A DNA stretch of 64,000 nucleotides from Oscarella lobularis (Eukaryota > Porifera > Homoscleromorpha > Homosclerophorida > Oscarellidae), in contig NC_089186.1 of NCBI RefSeq assembly GCF_947507565.1, positions 1,116,001 through 1,180,000 of the forward strand, written 5' to 3'. Both the position numbers and the translations under genes were made by a program. Below are positions 60,301-64,000 of the stretch, in pieces. The notes under the pieces are model-generated. The model saw only the letters and a program-made list of their open reading frames with translations. It was not told the origin of the DNA and searched no databases. How positions within the stretch are numbered: position 1 is the stretch's first letter; every line of letters starts with the position of its first letter.

Positions 60301-61147
60301 TTGTACTTCAAGGGCGTTTGTCTCTTAATCGTCGCTTTTAGGATAATGCTGATATAGAGTGGAAGTTTGCTCGTGCCGTCATCGTTCACGACATTATGAA
60401 GTCGCCTCCAGTTCCTATTCCATTCAATATTATTCATTTGATGGCGCTGTTTGCATCAAGCTTGAGCTACGCAAGGGATTTCTGTGACTATCATTGTAAA
60501 GTAATAGAGCTATTAGACCCGTTCACACTGTCATAGTAAGCTGTATCCTAATCGTCTTAGTTGATTGTGTGAACGGAGGTGTTACACAAGGTCTTCATTT
60601 AGTTTTTCTCTCCAGAGACATGTTTCGGCCGAATGCGAAGGTGACCAGTCGAGCGTTCAGGATAAGTTACGGGAGAAGATAGAGGAAGCTGAAGAGGAAG
60701 AAGGAGTTCGACGAAAAGACCTGACGAAACTGAGGAAGCACTTAGACGAACAAATCAGTGCACTCAGAGTGGGTTCGCTAGCCCTGACACGTGTATAATT
60801 CATTTTATTTGTAGGCAGTTGTTCAGGCAAACGTCACTTTTGAATCCAAGCCCAATTCTGTTCCAGAGGAGAGCGAGCCAAAGGATTCTGTCCACGAAGG
60901 CTTTTCATATCAACGCCGGCATCTAATTCCTGTGAGAGTGGCTCCGAAATTGCAAACTACAGATTTCCTAGCGAAACCGCAGCTCAATTCTCGCAATGAT
61001 GCAAGCATTTCCAAGGAAGAATCATCTCAAGATTTTCTCGAGAGATTGCGGGAGCTTCAGGAAAGCTTTCAGCTTAGTCTTAAGGAACTTCAGTCGGAGT
61101 TTCTCGAACAGCAAGGCAAGGTCTCAAGTTTTTCAGGTGCTCAGTAG
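57357..61147 (+). CDS. Ankyrin/TRPC-like cation channel D, nine exons
   Basis: Exons 57357-57660, 57714-57892, 57942-58232, 58287-59021, 59211-59983, 60101-60290, 60342-60500, 60616-60768 and 60815-61147, all in phase, encode 1038 residues. The start MASKEAVELKRRS matches gene B. Ankyrin-like repeats occupy residues about 30-500 (RTTLHVLFDAFS, RNVLHVAAESGNLGVLKRAI, NRPIHIASQ). The six-span core covers about 505-825, with pore LFWALFGLIELD and last span VLLNMLIALISNAF. The TRP box DNADIEWKFARA opens exon 7. The tail is acidic-basic and ends in a coiled coil (LRELQESFQLSLKELQSEFL), suited to tetramer assembly. Exon borders are the same as in B despite opposite strand and 50 kb distance. It should be a working plasma-membrane cation channel; the stimulus is unknown. 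Confidence 0.9.
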
Positions 61148-63202
61148 GCGACACTGTAGTGTCTCGTTCCCTGCACGTGTCGTCTACATTCAATTTCCCC
61201 ACGTGTTGCTTCTTTCATTCTTCTTGTGTCGCTCCCTCTTTCCCACTCCCACGTACTCTGCATGTTTTCTGATTTAGTTTTCGGTCATTTTGAACACGTG
61301 AACCTTTTTGGATGTTTTCTCAGCGTTCTCCTTCTTTCACACATATGATGGTTTGTTGTGACGGTACATGCAATACGGTCGTCCTTCTCAACAATTGAGG
61401 GCCAGGTGAGTTCATCCTGAAACTACGGGAGCTTCCGCATACGGGTCTGTAGATAGAAACTGTTTTGCTCGAAAACGGCCTTCGCGCGATGGTTTCCGCG
61501 GGTATTTCTCCGCAATCTGGCGGCAACCAGCTCTTGTTAAGCTTCTCTAGCGTTTCTTGCGTCTGTTAGGGGAAACATGAGATAGATTCGCCTCCCGTCT
61601 CGAAGCACTCGTAAATGCCTAAAGCTGTTGCAATCGACGAGGAAGTGCTACTTATTTCGGTCTTGCTCTTAGATTTTGGAGATCCAGAGGCCAGAACGAA
61701 GCTAAGTATTCTGCCAAAGATCCGTGAATGGAGTCGAATCACTTTTGATAAAATAATATGTGAGCTGTGGCATTCAATTAAAAGACCCAATCGTGACACG
61801 CATGTGCTTCGAGTCTTCATAGGAGTGGCGAGGTCTAATGGATCTATGACTTTACGTACTTCTATAGTTTGATATTTTATTACATCTTGAAGCGTAGTGA
61901 GATACAGATCAACAAACCGGTAAGATAGCCACAGTAGTAAATGTATACGTAAAGTTTGCGCAATTTATGTACCTTTCTGCGTAGATGTCAATAGGGAGAA
62001 AGAGATTGATTAAAGATAGTTTAATTGAAAGGTACACAGTCATCATCTTTGGTTTTTTCTTTGTAGGCTTATTTTTGAAGCTTTCCGATGCCGCCGTTCA
62101 CCTCTGGGCCCCGAGGTGACTTAAATAAACCGGCCCAACTCTTGAGCCAGAGAGGTAAAACGTGGCTGAAACGCAGGGGAGCCAACCCCCTAGTCCAGTG
62201 GCACGAGTGATAAACTGCCACCCCACTTGGGCAAGACGCGGTGGGTTACAATAGCGGTCCCCCTGGAATCAGGCCGGCAGCACTCACATCCGAGCGCTGC
62301 CGGTCCCAGGCGTCCGAGCCGGGAGGCTAAACAGGCTCTAACTCCGACGGGGGAGTAGGGAGGTTGACCCCCATCCAACCGAAGCCTGCGTGAGCCCTTG
62401 CAGTTTGCGCAGGTGGACAGCGAAAGCGGACAGACCCATGCGCAATTTTTTTTGAGAACTTCCGGTTCACTTCCGGGTTTATTTGAAATAAAGTTTCTAT
62501 GGCAGTGTATGCATGCGATTTGTGTTTCCGACGCGCTTTATTCTACGTGCACGGGTGAGACCTTTCGAAGGTCCCGCGGAGCAGTTTTCAAATCTTCTGC
62601 AACGAAGGTCATGCTCAGGACCTCTCTCACCATGCTATAATGCCAACTATTAAGTAACTTTTATAAAAAAATTAGGCAAAATCCTTTCTCTCTCATTTCT
62701 TTCTTGCCATCGTTTCAGGCGTCATCAATTGTACGCAATCCCTTTTAATTGTCCATTGTATCGCGAGAAAAGATCGATCAGTTCTACGGCAGTACGTGTA
62801 GAAAAGAGAAGCCGAGAAGAAATCGAAGAGCGCAGCGAAAGCCTAATCGATTTGAATTATTTAAAATCGCGACGACATTGAACGCGAATCGAGACGATCG
62901 CGGCCAAGTGGGATGACAGTTTACCACTCTTACCACTGGGGGTGGGCTTCCCTGCGTTTGAGGCCCGTTTCACCTCTGGAGCTCAAGAGTTGGACCACTT
63001 ACATTTTGTCACTCTTCGCGGGGCCCATATGCAGCTAGATCGAGGATCTGAATGACGACATCGGAACGCTTCACGAATGAAGTGATAGTACACCATTACC
63101 TGATCCTTTATAACATGTGAAAAAATAGCTCCGCTCTTGATCTCCAAAACGAAATATGGGACACAACATGCAAGATCGAGAAAGAGCACTGAGGCCCCTT
63201 AG
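61148..63202. other. Spacer between TRP D and kinase L
   Basis: 61320-61560 on the minus strand encodes an exon-like frame (LPPDCGEIPAETIARRPFSS, later QQTIICVKEGER, stop at 61320) after an acceptor CCTAACAG; it matches 3960-4170 near gene B. Positions 61618-61872 are open on plus (85 codons) without a known domain. 62090-62400 is a GC-rich block with hairpins such as CCGGCAGC ... GCTGCCGG and no long frame, perhaps a repeat. Before L, an acceptor-like CCCTTAG ends at 63202. Confidence 0.45.
61320..61560 (-). CDS. Unidentified terminal exon converging on TRP D
   Basis: The minus-strand frame begins after a CCTAACAG acceptor with TQETLEKLNKSW and ends at a stop at 61320. LPPDCGEIPAETIA is conserved as LLPDCSEIPADTIA at about 3985-4030 on plus, where it is cut by a stop. 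It would be the last exon of a gene convergent with D. I do not recognise the family, and no upstream exon is secure. Confidence 0.35.
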
Positions 63203-64000
63203 AGAAGATGCAAATCGTCTGCATGTGAAAGAAATGAACTTCAGTCGTACGCCGTTGGCTTGGACGAGTGCTTCGCGACGAATCCCGCTATAATACTCAG
63301 TTACTCGTGTTTCCTTAATCTACGACGTTTCAAGCTTGAAGGATGCAAACCTGGAACAAACAGTTCCGATTACACATTTCATCCGTGCCGTCCCTGCCCA
63401 ATGGGACAGTACAATGACCATTACGGTGCAACTACGTGCACCGATTGTCCTCCAGGCTTAGTAACAAAAGCAACTGGCTCAACATCCATTAGAAATTGCA
63501 CATGTGCAATCGAAGAATGCGTTAACGGAAAATGCATTGTACAAAGCGATCTCACAACCATTTGTATTTGCGACGGAGGATTCACTGGGAAAGCGTGTGA
63601 AACACCGACGACGTATCTCACCGGTGTTGGAGTAATAGTCGCTCTACTACTTATGGCTGCTTTCTTATACTGCACAAAGCGTGTTAAAACACATAAAAAC
63701 GCAGCAAAGTACACGAGAGTCGAACTCGAAATGGCTGAACAAACCGCCGCTGAATTAGCAAACATTTGGTCAGTAGACAACGAAGAAATTGAACGTGCCG
63801 AAATGATCGGACAAGGATCGTTTGGCGACGTGTGGACAGCTCAATACCGCGATCAAACCATCGCCGTAAAAGTTCTTAAAATTGAAGCCCAAGATTGCAC
63901 CAACGAACAACTGCAAGAATTCAAAGACGAGAGCGAGTTGCTTCGATCGATTTTTCACGCCAACATCGTTCGATTCATTGGCACCGGAATTACAGCGGAC
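63203..64000 (+). CDS. EGF/transmembrane receptor kinase L, intact 5' part of kinase, runs off the edge
   Basis: An uninterrupted frame from an acceptor-like site at 63202 to the window end. Order: cysteine-rich ephrin-receptor-like block (CRPCPMGQYNDHYGATTCTD), EGF-like motif (ECVNGKCIVQSD, CICDGGFTGKAC), transmembrane span (YLTGVGVIVALLLMAAFLYC), juxtamembrane basic stretch (KRVKTHK), then the kinase N-lobe with glycine loop IGQGSFGDVWTA, VAVK... lysine in TIAVKVLKIE, and ESELLRSIFHANIVRFIGTG. It is a diverged paralogue of K and J and keeps every N-lobe key residue, so it is the likely functional member. Kelch repeats would lie upstream, but none is recognisable within the window; an intron is probable before 63203. 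A type I membrane receptor with a TKL-like kinase is inferred. Confidence 0.85.

Noticed and set aside
4376-61147. TRPA or TRPV identity of the ankyrin channels
   Set aside because: The pore (LFWSLFG) and TRP box (EWKFAR) are closer to TRPC, although the ankyrin part is longer than usual for TRPC.
63421-63958. Two minus-strand open frames of 119 and 62 codons
   Set aside because: They are antisense to the clear EGF, membrane span and kinase frame of L.
1-64000. CRISPR arrays, tRNA or rRNA genes
   Set aside because: None seen by eye. Introns and gene families are those of an animal nucleus; a tRNA could still have been missed without a covariance search.

Overview
The window is nuclear DNA of an animal, most likely an early-branching marine invertebrate such as a sponge. 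The genes are split by many short GT-AG introns, mostly about 50-110 bp, with AG-rich donors. They encode animal-type families: ankyrin/TRP channels of TRPC type, ankyrin-Roc-COR-death domain proteins (the DAPK architecture without its kinase), a four-span claudin-like protein, and kelch/EGF/transmembrane receptor kinases. The species assignment is inference; the gene content is read directly.

Layout. Every recognisable gene in the left half is on the minus strand, except for F-box and DUF3472 fragments. Every one in the right half is on the plus strand, except the claudin-like gene. The switch lies near 31.4 kb. From left to right: TRP channel A (cut by the window edge, rearranged), TRP channel B (whole, 4376-8433), ROCO gene E (10296-14290), kelch-kinase relic J (16.3-18.6 kb), two fibrinogen-like relics (19.1-19.9 kb), a DUF3472 gene (20.2-21.5 kb), a small secreted-protein gene N (22.55-23.43 kb), F-box and DUF3472 fragments (21.7-24.9 kb), AT-rich tandem repeats (25.9-26.4 kb), kelch-kinase K (27.3-30.8 kb, broken) and a 528-bp DNA transposon at K's start codon. 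After the switch come ROCO relic F (32.6-38.9 kb), ROCO gene G (40.8-44.6 kb, one 1-bp frameshift), ROCO gene H (50.85 kb end, 5' part in an assembly gap of 200 N), claudin-like gene M, TRP channel C (decayed 5' half), TRP channel D (whole, 57357-61147) and the start of an intact receptor kinase L that runs off the right edge.

The order TRP-TRP-ROCO / ROCO-ROCO-ROCO-TRP-TRP on opposite strands, together with matching downstream flanks of E and F and of B and D, points to an old inverted duplication followed by tandem copying and decay. Of about a dozen large genes, only B, D, M, H (as far as visible) and L look whole. E is nearly whole, with an unresolved last splice junction; G has a single lesion; A, C, F, J and K are damaged.

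How the genes could work together (inference). The ROCO proteins carry ankyrin repeats, a GTPase-COR module and a death domain, so they look like intracellular signalling or cell-death adaptors. The TRP channels pair ankyrin-type N-termini with a TRPC-like pore and TRP box. The kelch/EGF kinases are surface receptors with a TKL-like kinase domain. A rapidly duplicating and decaying block of receptors, channels and death-domain GTPases is what one expects of a stress- or immunity-related multigene cluster, but nothing in the sequence proves that role. The most unusual signals are the transposon that regenerated K's start-codon context, a row of three hairpins with compensating stem changes, an open 49-bp last intron in two ROCO genes that would replace the death domain, and the mirrored gene order.
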